From NCBI RefSeq assembly GCF_006175945.1, contig NZ_VAJL01000001.1, positions 3,791,001-3,855,000 of the forward strand: 64,000 nt of DNA. Reading direction: 5' to 3'. The notes beneath the pieces are model-generated. The model did not search any database and had not been told where the DNA came from. It saw nothing but the letters and a program-made list of their open reading frames with translations. This DNA comes from Chryseobacterium mulctrae. GTDB lineage: Bacteria; Bacteroidota; Bacteroidia; Flavobacteriales; Weeksellaceae. This document shows positions 27,848 through 37,216 of this stretch, piece after piece; within the stretch, counting starts at the first letter, position 1, and every line of letters starts with the position of its first letter. The position numbers and the translations under genes were made by a program.

Positions 27848-28336
27848 ATGCAAAACCGAATCTCATCATTCCCGCCATTTATCGATGAACAATCTGAAAT
27901 TTTAATTTTAGGTTCAATTCCAGGTGTGAAATCTCTTGAGAAACAACAGTATTACGCTCATCCACAAAACAAATTCTGGAAAATTATTTTTGAATTGTTT
28001 AACGAAGAATTTACAGAAGATTATTCCGTGCGAATTAATATTTTAAAGAAAAATCACATTGCAATTTGGGATGTTATAGATTCCTGCGAAAGAAAAGGAA
28101 GCCTTGATTCTGAAATTAAAAATGAAGAAGCTAATCAGATTGAAAAACTGTTAGAAAATTATCCAAATATAAAAGCTGTTTTCTGTAACGGTGGAAAGTC
28201 GTATAAAAATCTACAGAAGTTATTAGGCAAAAATTTTAGAATTCCAATTTATTTATTGCCTTCTACAAGCCCGCTTCACACGATTTCTTTTGAAAGAAAA
28301 TTTGAGGATTGGAAAAAGGTATTAGATTATTTATAA
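27848..28336 (+). CDS. DNA-deoxyinosine glycosylase (uracil-DNA glycosylase superfamily)
   Basis: This 162-residue protein matches the TIGR04274 group. It has the UDG-superfamily motif 1 (LGSIPGVKSL with QYYAHPQNKFW), a central NGGKSYKNL and the motif 2 LPSTSPLH. It removes deaminated adenine (hypoxanthine), and possibly uracil or xanthine, from DNA in base-excision repair. Length is normal for the group. It is followed by an unrelated secreted-protein gene with its own -7 element, so it is probably monocistronic. Confidence 0.88.
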   Translation: MQNRISSFPPFIDEQSEILILGSIPGVKSLEKQQYYAHPQNKFWKIIFELFNEEFTEDYSVRINILKKNHIAIWDVIDSCERKGSLDSEIKNEEANQIEKLLENYPNIKAVFCNGGKSYKNLQKLLGKNFRIPIYLLPSTSPLHTISFERKFEDWKKVLDYL

Positions 28337-28390
28337 ACTTTAAATATTTCCAATTAAAAAGATATATTTGTGCTTCACACATACTTTTAT

Positions 28391-29059
28391 ATGAAGAAAA
28401 ATTTTTTGCTACTGTTTTGTTTTATTTCAAGCTTTGCTTTTTCGCAGTATAGTTTTGATTATAAATGTTATGATAATGAAACCCAAATTAAAGGTGAATA
28501 TAAAGGCAATAAAAGAATCAATATAATCTATTTTAATTCGAAAAATAAAGATTTAATGGCCTATGATTATTATTTTTCTCAACAACCACTAAGGAGTTTT
28601 TTGTTATATAATTTTGAGACTAATAATTTATTTTCATATTCAATCAATCATAAAAGTGAATTTTCAAGTTTAAATCTAATCCATTCGTTTCCAATAAAAA
28701 TTTACCAAGACGAAATAAAAATAGAACGGGTAGATGTAGAAGAAGTCTCGGGAAATATATGGATAATTAAAGCATTTCCATCTCAAAAAAGTAATAAATC
28801 TAAGCTTGAATTAAAAGTTGTATTAGAAAAAAGTGATTTCCCAATGCCAAGAATCAGATTTATGGATCTTTCCTCTAATATTCACAATAAAATATATGAT
28901 GCACTCTTATCTAAATTAGTTTCTACAAATTATCAAATTATCAGTGTTACTACCGATTACAAAAATGGTGTAATTATGCATGAGGATATTTCACAATGTG
29001 AAAAAATAAATTTAAAGATCTTGACAAAAGAAAAATCTAACTATGAAATCAAAAAATAA
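28391..29059 (+). CDS. Secreted protein of unknown function
   Basis: This is a 222-residue exported protein with a strong signal peptide (FLLLFCFISSFAFSQ). The mature part is beta-rich with few cysteines (CYDNE near the start, SQCEKIN near the end). It begins YSFDYKCYDNETQIKGEYKG. I recognise no family; the size and strand pattern recall lipocalin-like or GLPGLI-like periplasmic proteins, but motifs are missing. ATG 28391 is chosen over the upstream GTG 28370, because the GTG would overlap a TATATTTG -7 element (28363-28370). The stop lies within the terminator stem that follows. Confidence 0.7.
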   Translation: MKKNFLLLFCFISSFAFSQYSFDYKCYDNETQIKGEYKGNKRINIIYFNSKNKDLMAYDYYFSQQPLRSFLLYNFETNNLFSYSINHKSEFSSLNLIHSFPIKIYQDEIKIERVDVEEVSGNIWIIKAFPSQKSNKSKLELKVVLEKSDFPMPRIRFMDLSSNIHNKIYDALLSKLVSTNYQIISVTTDYKNGVIMHEDISQCEKINLKILTKEKSNYEIKK

Positions 29060-29086
29060 GCGACTAAACTTAGTCGCTTATTTCTA
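29054..29086 (+). terminator. Bidirectional terminator overlapping a stop codon
   Basis: A 13-bp perfect stem (AAATAAGCGACTA / TAGTCGCTTATTT) with loop AACT includes the TAA stop of the upstream gene and serves both convergent genes. Confidence 0.88.
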
Positions 29087-29095
29087 AGAATATTT

Positions 29096-29788
29096 TTATT
29101 TTTCAACTCGATAAACCTCTTCATAAGGCTGTATCAAAACCCATCCATTTCCGGAAAACTTCATCTGAAATTCTTCGCCACTTCCTCTTCCGATTAAACT
29201 TTTAAAAGAAACATTGGTTTTTAGTTCAGGGCTTAAATTTCCAGACCAGGCTACAGTAGCATTCGGGTCTGTAAAAACTGGTGAATCCGGGGTTACCAAT
29301 AAAGTTAAAGGCTCACCGTGAGTGGTAATTGCGATATGTCCTGTTCCTGAAAGTTTTACCTGAAACAATCCGCCCGACATTACTCCAGCAATACTTTTCA
29401 GCATGGTGATATCACTTTTTATACTTTGTTCGTGTGCCAAAACATCATTTCCGTTCACACAAACTGTTTCATTATTTAGATATAAAATCCTTACTTTTTT
29501 TCCATCATCTGCAACGTACAGTTTTCCGGTTCCTTCGGCTTTCATCAGTTTAGAACCTTCACCGCTGATTGCTTTTTTTAATAAATTCCCAAGTCCGCCC
29601 GAAAGCATTCCCTGTCTTTCAAAATTGATATTGCCGATATAACCAACCACGCTTCCTGTTTTTGTCCAGACCGCCTGATTATTTAAATTGATTTCTAAAA
29701 GCGCTGGTTTTTCCAGTTCGAAATAATCTCTTTCAAGAGGATTTTCTTTTGTTTCATTGACAAAAGATTCAATAGAATATTTGCTCAT
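29096..29788 (-). CDS. AIM24 family protein
   Basis: This 230-residue soluble beta-rich protein belongs to the AIM24 (TIGR00266-like) family: Gly-rich strands such as LSGGLGNLLKKAISGEG, LFQVKLSGTGHIAI, a TPDSPVFTDPNATVAWSG block and FQMKFSGNGWVLIQP. Bacterial members form trimeric TRAP-like barrels, and the molecular role is unknown. It is divergent from queA, whose strong promoter lies between the two genes. Confidence 0.87.
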   Translation of the reverse strand: MSKYSIESFVNETKENPLERDYFELEKPALLEINLNNQAVWTKTGSVVGYIGNINFERQGMLSGGLGNLLKKAISGEGSKLMKAEGTGKLYVADDGKKVRILYLNNETVCVNGNDVLAHEQSIKSDITMLKSIAGVMSGGLFQVKLSGTGHIAITTHGEPLTLLVTPDSPVFTDPNATVAWSGNLSPELKTNVSFKSLIGRGSGEEFQMKFSGNGWVLIQPYEEVYRVEK

Positions 29789-29900
29789 CGTATATATTTT
29801 TGATTAAGCCAAAATAATCATTTTTTAGATGATAATACATTAAAAATAATAAAATTTCTAGCCTCTAACCATCATGAATAAAGAGGAGTGAAATAAACAC

Positions 29901-29932
29901 TTGACAAAGGGGTGTAGAATGTTGTATATTTG
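29901..29932 (+). promoter_or_regulatory. Strong Bacteroidota promoter of queA
   Basis: TTGACA (29901-29906), 18 bp spacer, TATATTTG (29925-29932). Both elements match the best consensus and the ATG lies 56 bp downstream. Confidence 0.85.
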
Positions 29933-29988
29933 CACCTCGAAAATTACACCATGTAATTTCAAATAATTTTTAAACCGTAATTTAAAAA

Positions 29989-31038
29989 ATGAAGACATCC
30001 GATTTTAATTTTGATCTCCCTGAAGAATTATTAGCTGAGCATCCTTCTGAACATAGAGATGAATCAAGGCTTATGGTTCTTGATAGAAAAGCTCAAACTA
30101 TAGAACATAAATTATTCAAAGACGTAGTAGATTATTTCGACGAGAAAGATTTGTTCATTTTCAATAATACTAAAGTTTTCCCAGCTCGTCTTTACGGAAA
30201 TAAAGAAAAAACAGGAGCTAAGATTGAAGTTTTCTTGTTGAGAGAACTAGATAAAGAAACTCGTGTTTGGGATGTTTTGGTAGATCCTGCAAGAAAAATA
30301 AGAATTGGTAATAAATTATTCTTTACTGAAGATGAATCTTTGGTTGCTGAGGTGATCGATAACACAACTTCAAGAGGTAGAACTTTAAGATTCTTATTTG
30401 ATGGTTCTTATGAAGAATTCAGATCAAAATTGAAAGAATTAGGAGAAACTCCGCTTCCTAAATATATCAAAAGAGATGTAGAGCCAGAAGATGCTGAAAG
30501 ATATCAGACGATTTATGCAAAAGTAGAAGGAGCTGTAGCAGCACCAACTGCAGGTTTGCACTTCTCTAAGCATTTAATGAAAAGATTAGAAATCAAAGGA
30601 ATTGATTTTGCTGAGGTAACGCTTCACGTTGGATTAGGAACTTTCAACCCAATCGAGGTAGAAGATCTTTCAAAGCATAAAATGGAATCTGAAGAGATTA
30701 TCATCGATGAAAAAAATGCTGAAATCATCAACAAAGCTGTTCAGGAAAACAGAAGAGTTTGTGCAGTAGGAACTACAACGATGAGAGCAATTGAAACTTC
30801 TGTTTCTTCAAACAGAAAAATTTCAGCTTTCAATGGTTGGACTAATAAATTCATTTATCCGCCACACGATTTTGGAATTGCTAATACAATGATTACCAAT
30901 TTCCATACACCAAAATCTACTTTGATGATGATGATTGCTGCATTTGCAGGAAAAGATTTCCTAATGCATGCCTATGAAGAAGCCGTAAAAGAAAAGTATA
31001 AATTCTATTCTTACGGTGACGCAATGCTAATTATTTAA
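29989..31038 (+). CDS. queA: tRNA preQ1 S-adenosylmethionine ribosyltransferase-isomerase
   Basis: This 349-residue QueA transfers and rearranges the ribosyl group of SAM onto 7-aminomethyl-7-deazaguanine at tRNA position 34, making epoxyqueuosine. Typical blocks are the N-terminal [12 protein letters not shown] and [23 protein letters not shown], the APTAGLHFS motif, [13 protein letters not shown] and [12 protein letters not shown]. Length is normal. It has a near-consensus promoter and many A-ending codons, suggesting good expression. It is followed by a 19-bp-arm hairpin and then rlmN in the same direction. Confidence 0.96.
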   Translation: MKTSDFNFDLPEELLAEHPSEHRDESRLMVLDRKAQTIEHKLFKDVVDYFDEKDLFIFNNTKVFPARLYGNKEKTGAKIEVFLLRELDKETRVWDVLVDPARKIRIGNKLFFTEDESLVAEVIDNTTSRGRTLRFLFDGSYEEFRSKLKELGETPLPKYIKRDVEPEDAERYQTIYAKVEGAVAAPTAGLHFSKHLMKRLEIKGIDFAEVTLHVGLGTFNPIEVEDLSKHKMESEEIIIDEKNAEIINKAVQENRRVCAVGTTTMRAIETSVSSNRKISAFNGWTNKFIYPPHDFGIANTMITNFHTPKSTLMMMIAAFAGKDFLMHAYEEAVKEKYKFYSYGDAMLII

Positions 31039-31046
31039 AAAGATAA

Positions 31047-31094
31047 TAGGAATTAGGATTTAGGGCTTAGTTTGTCCCTAAATCCTAAGTCCTA
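31047..31094. repeat. 19-bp-arm inverted repeat between queA and rlmN
   Basis: The arms 31047-31065 and 31076-31094 (TAGGAATTAGGATTTAGGG and its complement with one mismatch) flank a 10-nt loop. No T tract follows, so this is a structured repeat, not a plain terminator. It ends 15 bp before the rlmN start. Confidence 0.7.
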
Positions 31095-31109
31095 ATACCT
31101 AAATCTACA

Positions 31110-32144
31110 ATGAAAGATATAAGAACTCTATCCCTCGACCAACTTAAAGATTATTTTGGGTCTTTAGGAGAAAAACCGTTTCGTGCGAAACAGGTTTACG
31201 ATTGGCTGTGGAGCAAAAATCTACATTCAATAGAGGAGATGACGAATCTTTCAAAGCAGCTTCGTGACAGAATTTCTGAGGAATATACCATCAATCCTGT
31301 TTCTGTAGATCAGCTTCAGAAGAGCACAGACGGAACCATAAAAAACGGAGTGAAACTTCACGACGGTTTATTGGTAGAATCTGTTTTAATTCCGACAGAA
31401 ACCAGAACGACAGCTTGTGTTTCTTCACAGGTGGGATGTTCTTTAAACTGCGAATTTTGTGCAACGGCAAGACTCAAAAGAATGAGAAATCTTGAAGTTG
31501 CTGAAATCGTAGATCAGGTTGCGTTAATCGACAGCCAAAGCAAAATGTATTTCAACAGACCGCTTTCCAATATCGTATTTATGGGAATGGGTGAGCCGAT
31601 GATGAATTACAAAAATGTAGTTGAAGCGATCAGAAAAATTACTCAACCGGAAGGTTTGGGGATGTCACCAAGAAGAATCACTGTTTCTACATCCGGACTT
31701 CCGAAGATGATAAAAATGCTCGCAGATGATGATTTGCGTGTGAAATTAGCCTTGTCACTTCACTCAGCGATAGAATCTAAGCGTAACGAAATTATGCCGT
31801 TCTCGGATAAATTTCCTTTGACGGATATTATGGAGTCTCTTCAATATTGGTACAAAAAAACAGGCTCAGTCATTACTTTTGAATATTGTGTCTGGAAAGG
31901 AATTAATGATGGCGATGAAGATATTAAAGCTTTAATTAAATATTGCAAGCAAGTTCCTTCTAAAGTAAATTTAATTCAATACAACCCAATCGGTGACGGA
32001 AAATACGATCAGTGTAACAAAAAAGCCGAAGACAACTATGTTCGTCAGCTTGAAAATGCCGGAATTACCGTTATGATCCGTAAAAGTAGAGGAGGTGATA
32101 TTGATGCAGCTTGTGGGCAGTTAGCCAATAAAGTTACCGACTAA
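31110..32144 (+). CDS. rlmN: Dual-specificity 23S rRNA/tRNA adenine-C2 methyltransferase
   Basis: This 344-residue radical-SAM methylase acts on A2503 of 23S rRNA and A37 of some tRNAs. The [4Fe-4S] motif CxxxCxxC is C110, C114 and C117 (VGCSLNCEFCATA). FMGMGEPMMNYKN is the SAM-binding GGE-like block, and the C-terminal AACGQL contains the methyl-carrier cysteine. A HhH-like N-terminus (FRAKQVYDWLW) binds RNA. Nothing is missing. Confidence 0.96.
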   Translation: MKDIRTLSLDQLKDYFGSLGEKPFRAKQVYDWLWSKNLHSIEEMTNLSKQLRDRISEEYTINPVSVDQLQKSTDGTIKNGVKLHDGLLVESVLIPTETRTTACVSSQVGCSLNCEFCATARLKRMRNLEVAEIVDQVALIDSQSKMYFNRPLSNIVFMGMGEPMMNYKNVVEAIRKITQPEGLGMSPRRITVSTSGLPKMIKMLADDDLRVKLALSLHSAIESKRNEIMPFSDKFPLTDIMESLQYWYKKTGSVITFEYCVWKGINDGDEDIKALIKYCKQVPSKVNLIQYNPIGDGKYDQCNKKAEDNYVRQLENAGITVMIRKSRGGDIDAACGQLANKVTD

Positions 32145-32226
32145 ATTCTATTTAATCAATATCTTCTCTAAAGGTTTTTGATTATTCTTAACAGTCCGTT
32201 TATACTTAAAATCTTATTTTTGTAGA

Positions 32227-33105
32227 ATGAAGAAGATCATTCTATTATTTATCCTATTCTTTTTTCAGACTGCTTTTTCTCAACAGGCAGAAATTTTTAA
32301 GCTTAAAAAATATAGAATTGCAGTTCTCAACGATTCGATTCAGGAAACTTCAGGATTGAATTTTTTTGATGGTAAACTATACACCTTCAACGACAGCGGA
32401 AATCCTGCAGAATTGTATGAAATCGATAAAAATTCAGGAAAAATTTTAAAAGTTTTAAAAACAAATGCCGAAAATAAAGATTGGGAAGCATTAACCAACG
32501 ATGGCAAAAACTTCTACATCGGAGATTTTGGAAACAATGCAGGAACGCGACAACATTTAAAAATTTATAAAATCCCTTTTCAAAATAATCAGTTGCAAAA
32601 TGATTCAATGAAAATGATTTCTTTTTATTATCCTGAGCAAAAAGATTTTACATCGAGAAATATTAATACAGATTTTGATTTGGAATCGATGATTTATTTA
32701 AACGGTAAAATACATATTTTCACAAAAGAATGGGCTTCAAAATCGACTACGCATTACACGCTCGATCCAGAAAATTTTGAAAATCAAGCTGCCGAAAAAG
32801 TTGAATCTTACAAAACAAATTTTGTCGTTACAGACGCATCTTATTTTGATAAAAAACTTTATGTAGTAGGATATACCAAGAAAACGGAAGTCTTTCTAAA
32901 TATCTTTAATGAATCTGAACCCGGAATATTTTTCAAAGAAAAACCAAGACATCTTTATTTGGGAAGTGCTTTAACAATTGGTCAGATTGAAGGAATTGCT
33001 GTTGATGAAACTGGTGTTTATATTTCCGGCGAAAAATTTTATTCACCCATCAAGAAAACCAAACCATTTTTTTATTTTATTCCCAAAGAAAAACTCCAAC
33101 TTTAA
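32227..33105 (+). CDS. Secreted beta-propeller-like protein of unknown function
   Basis: This 292-residue exported protein has a signal peptide ending in AFSQQ. Repeated strands of the type ETSGLNFFDGKLYTFNDSGNPAELYEID and DWEALTNDG suggest a four-to-six bladed propeller of the SdiA-regulated/esterase-like kind. No catalytic motif is recognised and there is no T9SS tail. A -7 octamer TATTTTTG ends only 5 bp before the ATG (32215-32222), so the transcript could have almost no leader. Confidence 0.75.
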   Translation: MKKIILLFILFFFQTAFSQQAEIFKLKKYRIAVLNDSIQETSGLNFFDGKLYTFNDSGNPAELYEIDKNSGKILKVLKTNAENKDWEALTNDGKNFYIGDFGNNAGTRQHLKIYKIPFQNNQLQNDSMKMISFYYPEQKDFTSRNINTDFDLESMIYLNGKIHIFTKEWASKSTTHYTLDPENFENQAAEKVESYKTNFVVTDASYFDKKLYVVGYTKKTEVFLNIFNESEPGIFFKEKPRHLYLGSALTIGQIEGIAVDETGVYISGEKFYSPIKKTKPFFYFIPKEKLQL

Positions 33106-33177
33106 TTTCTGTTAAAATTGGCGGAAAAAAATTATCTTTGTGAGAATTAATAAATACTCACCCATCATTCTTACTTC

Positions 33178-34155
33178 GTGGCAAACATTGTAGAAGAAAT
33201 CAAGCAGCCGATCAATGAGGAAATGAAACTTTTCGAGCAGAAGTTTTATGAATCTATGCAGAGCAGAGTCGCTTTACTCGATAAAGTTACCCGTTTTATT
33301 GTTACCACAAAAGGAAAACAGATGCGTCCAATGTTTGTGTTTTTGTGCGCAAAACTGATTGGAGATGTCAACGAAAAAACATATCGTGGCGCTTCAATGA
33401 TCGAGTTGATTCACACGGCAACTTTGGTGCACGATGATGTGGTGGATGAAAGTTTTAAACGTCGTAATTTCTTTTCAATCAATGCATTGTGGAAGAATAA
33501 GATTGCGGTTTTAGTTGGTGATTTTTTACTTTCAAAAGCGGTTTTGCTTTCTACCGACCATAAAGATTACGATTTACTTTCCGTGATTTCCAGAACCATC
33601 AGAGAAATGTCTGAAGGTGAACTTCTTCAGTTGGAAAAAGCGAGGAAACTCGATATTACCGAAGATGTTTATTACGAAATTATCCGTCAGAAAACGGCTA
33701 CTTTAATTGCTGCATGTTGCGAAATCGGAGCTTTGTCAAATGGAGCTGATGAAAATTTAGCTAAAAAAATGATGCAGTTCGGTACTTACACAGGAATGGC
33801 TTTTCAGATCAAAGATGATTTATTTGACTATTTAAGTTCAAACGTCATCGGAAAACCAGTTGGAATCGATATCAAAGAACAGAAAATGACTCTACCTTTG
33901 ATTCATACTTTAAAAATAGCTAGCGAAACCGACAGAAAGTATTATTTCAATACAATTAAGCGTTACAATAATGACCAGAAACGAGTAAAAGAGCTAATCG
34001 CTTTTGTAAAAAGTTCGGGAGGATTAGACTATGCAATTACCGTAATGAAAGATTTTCAGCAAAAAGCAAAAGATATCCTTAATGAATTTCCGGATTCTCA
34101 GGTTAGAGAATCATTACATAAAATGCTTGATTACGTTATTGAAAGAAAGTTCTAA
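33178..34155 (+). CDS. Long-chain trans-polyprenyl diphosphate synthase
   Basis: This 325-residue synthase of the IspB/HepT family builds the prenyl side chain of menaquinone by adding isopentenyl units to a growing allylic diphosphate. The first Asp-rich motif is D86-D87-x-x-D90 (LVHDDVVDES) and the second D213-D214-x-x-D217 (KDDLFD). GKQMRPMFVFLCAKL and KTATLIAACCEIGA are also standard. Translation starts at GTG 33178, because no ATG precedes the conserved helix. A TATCTTTG -7 element is at 33133-33140. Confidence 0.92.
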   Translation: MANIVEEIKQPINEEMKLFEQKFYESMQSRVALLDKVTRFIVTTKGKQMRPMFVFLCAKLIGDVNEKTYRGASMIELIHTATLVHDDVVDESFKRRNFFSINALWKNKIAVLVGDFLLSKAVLLSTDHKDYDLLSVISRTIREMSEGELLQLEKARKLDITEDVYYEIIRQKTATLIAACCEIGALSNGADENLAKKMMQFGTYTGMAFQIKDDLFDYLSSNVIGKPVGIDIKEQKMTLPLIHTLKIASETDRKYYFNTIKRYNNDQKRVKELIAFVKSSGGLDYAITVMKDFQQKAKDILNEFPDSQVRESLHKMLDYVIERKF

Positions 34156-34177
34156 AAGATTTTTTTGTTTATTTTAA

Positions 34178-34246
34178 TTCTCGAAGATTAGGGAAATTTA
34201 GCAGATTTAAAATAAATCAGCGCAATCTGCAAAATCAGCGAGAGAT
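34178..34246. repeat. TCTCGNAGATT palindromic intergenic repeat, copy 2
   Basis: The ends TTCTCG and CGAGAGA are inverted. The inside carries GCAGATTTAAAATAAATC and GCAATCTGCAAAATC words shared with the copy at 15807-15873. It lies downstream of the prenyl synthase. Confidence 0.6.
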
Positions 34247-34284
34247 ATTTATAGGTTAATTTTAAAATGATTTTAAAAAAGTTC

Positions 34285-34581
34285 TTAATCTAAAATCATT
34301 GTTGTAATCATAATCACCGACAAAACAATACAAAATAAAGCGGTTAAAAATAAATAATCCGCAATCTGCTCGTATCTATTCTCCATCTTTTCTTTCTTTG
34401 ATCTTATTGACATAAATGAGAAAAAACAGCTGCATGCAAAAAATACACATGCAACTCCCGCAAACTCATCTAAATAAGTGTTGTGGCTCGTTTTTGTGAT
34501 TTTAAGTGAGGTGATAATCAGCATCGAAAAACCCAGTAAATTGCTGGATGCATTCAGAATATGGGACGATTTTTTTTCCAT
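34285..34581 (-). CDS. Small four-helix or three-helix membrane protein
   Basis: This 98-residue protein has three hydrophobic segments (about 13-28, 40-58 and 75-97) and short charged loops (MSIRSKKEKMENRY). I recognise no family. It faces convergently into the repeat downstream of the prenyl synthase and is divergent from the E1 gene. Codon use is like its neighbours and the start is a clear ATG, so I judge it real but of unknown role. Confidence 0.6.
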   Translation of the reverse strand: MEKKSSHILNASSNLLGFSMLIITSLKITKTSHNTYLDEFAGVACVFFACSCFFSFMSIRSKKEKMENRYEQIADYLFLTALFCIVLSVIMITTMILD

Positions 34582-34719
34582 TTTTTTATATTATGTAAAA
34601 TTAAGATAGAATAATCTTGATTATCAAATTTTTAAAAAACATTATTGAAAATTAAAATTAATATAAAAAGTGTATATTAGCAAAATACTTCATTAATAAA
34701 ATTAATTTAATATTTGGCA

Positions 34720-37152
34720 ATGCAAACAACCTATATTGAAACTCAACAGATCTCCTTTCAAGATTTTAAAAATCAAATACTTGAAGACTATAAGTTAGGA
34801 AGAATCTCTCGTGAAATGTCTTATCTTGGCAGAAGAGAAGTACTTACCGGAAAAGCTAAATTTGGAATTTTTGGAGACGGAAAAGAGCTTCCGCAGCTTG
34901 CAATGGCAAAAGTTTTCAAAAATGGTGATTTCCGTTCAGGATATTACAGAGATCAAACCTTTGCTTTGGCAGCAGATGCTTTGACGGTTGAAAGTTTCTT
35001 TGCACAGTTGTATGCTGATACGAGTGTAGAAAGAGAACCTGCTTCAGCTGGAAGACAGATGAATGGTCACTTTGCAACAAGAAGTTTGAATGAAGACGGA
35101 AGCTGGAAAGATTTAACGGCTCAGAAAAATATTTCTTCAGATATTTCTCCAACGGCTGGTCAAATGCCTAGATTATTAGGATTGGCACAGGCTTCAAAAA
35201 TATATAAGACCGTAAAATTTGACGGTTCTGAAAAATTCTCAAGAGAAGGTAACGAAATTGCTTTCGGAACAATTGGAGATGCTTCTACAGCAGAAGGTCA
35301 TTTCTGGGAGACTTTGAATGCTGCTTGTGCGCTTCAGGTTCCTATGATTGTCTCTATTTGGGATGACGGGTACGGAATTTCTGTTCCAACAAAAAATCAG
35401 AGAGCAAAAGCGGATATCGCTGAAATGTTGAGCGGTTTCCAAAGAAAAGAAGGTGAAAACCAAGGTTGTGAAATTATTCAGGTGAAAGCTTGGGATTATC
35501 CTGCATTATTGGATGCTTATGCAAGAGCTGAGCAGTTTGCAAGAATGGAAAGCGTTCCTGTTGTAGTTCACGTAATTGAAGTTACGCAGCCTCAAGGTCA
35601 CTCAACTTCAGGTTCTCATGAAAGATATAAGAATGAAGAGCGTTTATCTTGGGAATCTCAGTTTGACGGATTATTGAAATTCAGAGAATGGATTTTGAAT
35701 TATTCAATCGAGATTGAAGGAAATGAAGAAGTTTTGGCAACTGTTGAAGAACTAGATTCAATAGATGATGAAGCTAAAAAAATGGTAAAAGCCGGACAGA
35801 AAAATGCATGGGAAAATTACCAGAAAACAATTACAGATTTAATCAATTCAGTTTTACCTTTAGTTGAAAATCTTAAAGGACAGAATACTGAAATTGAAAA
35901 TTATATCAGCCAGTTCAATAAATTGGTTTCAAAAGCGAAGAAAGATGTTTTCCATTTGGTGAGAAAATCTTTATTGGCTACAAGAGGAACAAATTCTGCG
36001 GAAAGAAATCAATTGATGCAGAAATATAATGAGATTTTTGAGGTTGAAAAAGACAATTATTCTTCTCATTTGTATTCTCAGTCTCAGTGGAAAGCTGAAA
36101 ATATTCAGGAAATCAAGCCAATTTATTCTGATGCTTCGGAAGATGTAGACGGAAGAGTAGTGGTAAGAAATAATTTCGATAAAATATTCGAAAAATACCC
36201 TCAAACTTTAGTCTTTGGAGAAGATGCCGGAAATATCGGTGACGTCAACCAAGGTCTTGAAGGAATGCAGGAAAAATACGGTGACGTTCGTGTTGCCGAT
36301 ACAGGAATCCGTGAAGCTACAATTTTGGGTCAGGGAATCGGAATGGCGATGAGAGGTTTAAGACCAATCGCAGAGATCCAGTATTTAGACTATATTTTGT
36401 ATTGCTTACAAGGGATGAGTGATGATTTGGCGACGGTTCAGTACAGAACAAAAGGAGGTCAGAAATCACCTGTGATCATCAGAACAAGAGGTCACAGATT
36501 GGAAGGAGTTTGGCATTCAGGTTCGCCAATGGCGGGAATTTTGAACCTTTCTAAAGGTATTTTGGTATTGGTTCCAAGAAACTTAACGAAAGCTGCAGGA
36601 TTCTACAACACAATGCTTCAAAGTGACGATCCAGCTGTGATTGTTGAATGTCTGAACGGATATAGATTAAAAGAAAAACAACCGGATAACTTAGGTGAAT
36701 TTACTGTTCCTGTTGGAAAAATTGAAGTTACAAAAGAAGGAAAAGACGTAACATTGGTAACCTACGGTTCGACTTGGAGAATTGTAATGGAAGCAGCGGA
36801 AGAACTTGAAAAATTAGGAATCTCTGCAGAAGTTATTGATGTTCAGTCATTAATTCCTTTCGATTTAACGCACGAAATTGCTGAAAGCGTAAAGAGAACC
36901 AACAGATTGGTCGTAATCGACGAAGATGTAGAAGGAGGAACTTCAGCGTTTATTCTTCAGCAGATTTTAGAAAAACAAAAAGCTTTCAGATTTTTAGATT
37001 CAGATCCGTTGACGATTGCTGCAAATGATCACAGACCAGCTTATGCAAGTGACGGAGATTATTTCTCTAAGCCATCTTCTGATGATATGGTTGAAAGAAT
37101 TTACGCCATGTTTAATGAAACAAATCCTCAGAAATATCCTGCGATATTTTAA
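34720..37152 (+). CDS. Fused 2-oxoacid (branched-chain) dehydrogenase E1, alpha+beta
   Basis: This 810-residue fusion joins the thiamine-diphosphate alpha half (about 1-340, TPP motif GDASTAEGHFWETLNAAC) with the transketolase-like beta half (about 480-810, VFGEDAGNIGDVNQGLEGM). It decarboxylates branched-chain 2-oxoacids (or pyruvate) and passes the acyl group to E2 lipoyl domains. This alpha-beta fusion is common in Bacteroidota, where E2/E3 are encoded elsewhere. Pyruvate versus branched-chain preference cannot be settled here. I start at ATG 34720, two codons after an in-frame TTG. Confidence 0.92.
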   Translation: MQTTYIETQQISFQDFKNQILEDYKLGRISREMSYLGRREVLTGKAKFGIFGDGKELPQLAMAKVFKNGDFRSGYYRDQTFALAADALTVESFFAQLYADTSVEREPASAGRQMNGHFATRSLNEDGSWKDLTAQKNISSDISPTAGQMPRLLGLAQASKIYKTVKFDGSEKFSREGNEIAFGTIGDASTAEGHFWETLNAACALQVPMIVSIWDDGYGISVPTKNQRAKADIAEMLSGFQRKEGENQGCEIIQVKAWDYPALLDAYARAEQFARMESVPVVVHVIEVTQPQGHSTSGSHERYKNEERLSWESQFDGLLKFREWILNYSIEIEGNEEVLATVEELDSIDDEAKKMVKAGQKNAWENYQKTITDLINSVLPLVENLKGQNTEIENYISQFNKLVSKAKKDVFHLVRKSLLATRGTNSAERNQLMQKYNEIFEVEKDNYSSHLYSQSQWKAENIQEIKPIYSDASEDVDGRVVVRNNFDKIFEKYPQTLVFGEDAGNIGDVNQGLEGMQEKYGDVRVADTGIREATILGQGIGMAMRGLRPIAEIQYLDYILYCLQGMSDDLATVQYRTKGGQKSPVIIRTRGHRLEGVWHSGSPMAGILNLSKGILVLVPRNLTKAAGFYNTMLQSDDPAVIVECLNGYRLKEKQPDNLGEFTVPVGKIEVTKEGKDVTLVTYGSTWRIVMEAAEELEKLGISAEVIDVQSLIPFDLTHEIAESVKRTNRLVVIDEDVEGGTSAFILQQILEKQKAFRFLDSDPLTIAANDHRPAYASDGDYFSKPSSDDMVERIYAMFNETNPQKYPAIF

Positions 37153-37174
37153 TTGAGATTTTAGATAAATTTTG

Positions 37175-37206
37175 AAACCGCTTTCTTTTTGGAAGCGGTT
37201 TTTTTA
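37175..37206 (+). terminator. Rho-independent terminator
   Basis: A 9-bp stem (AAACCGCTT / AAGCGGTTT) followed by T7 lies between convergent genes. Confidence 0.85.
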
Positions 37207-37216
37207 TTGAAGAACA

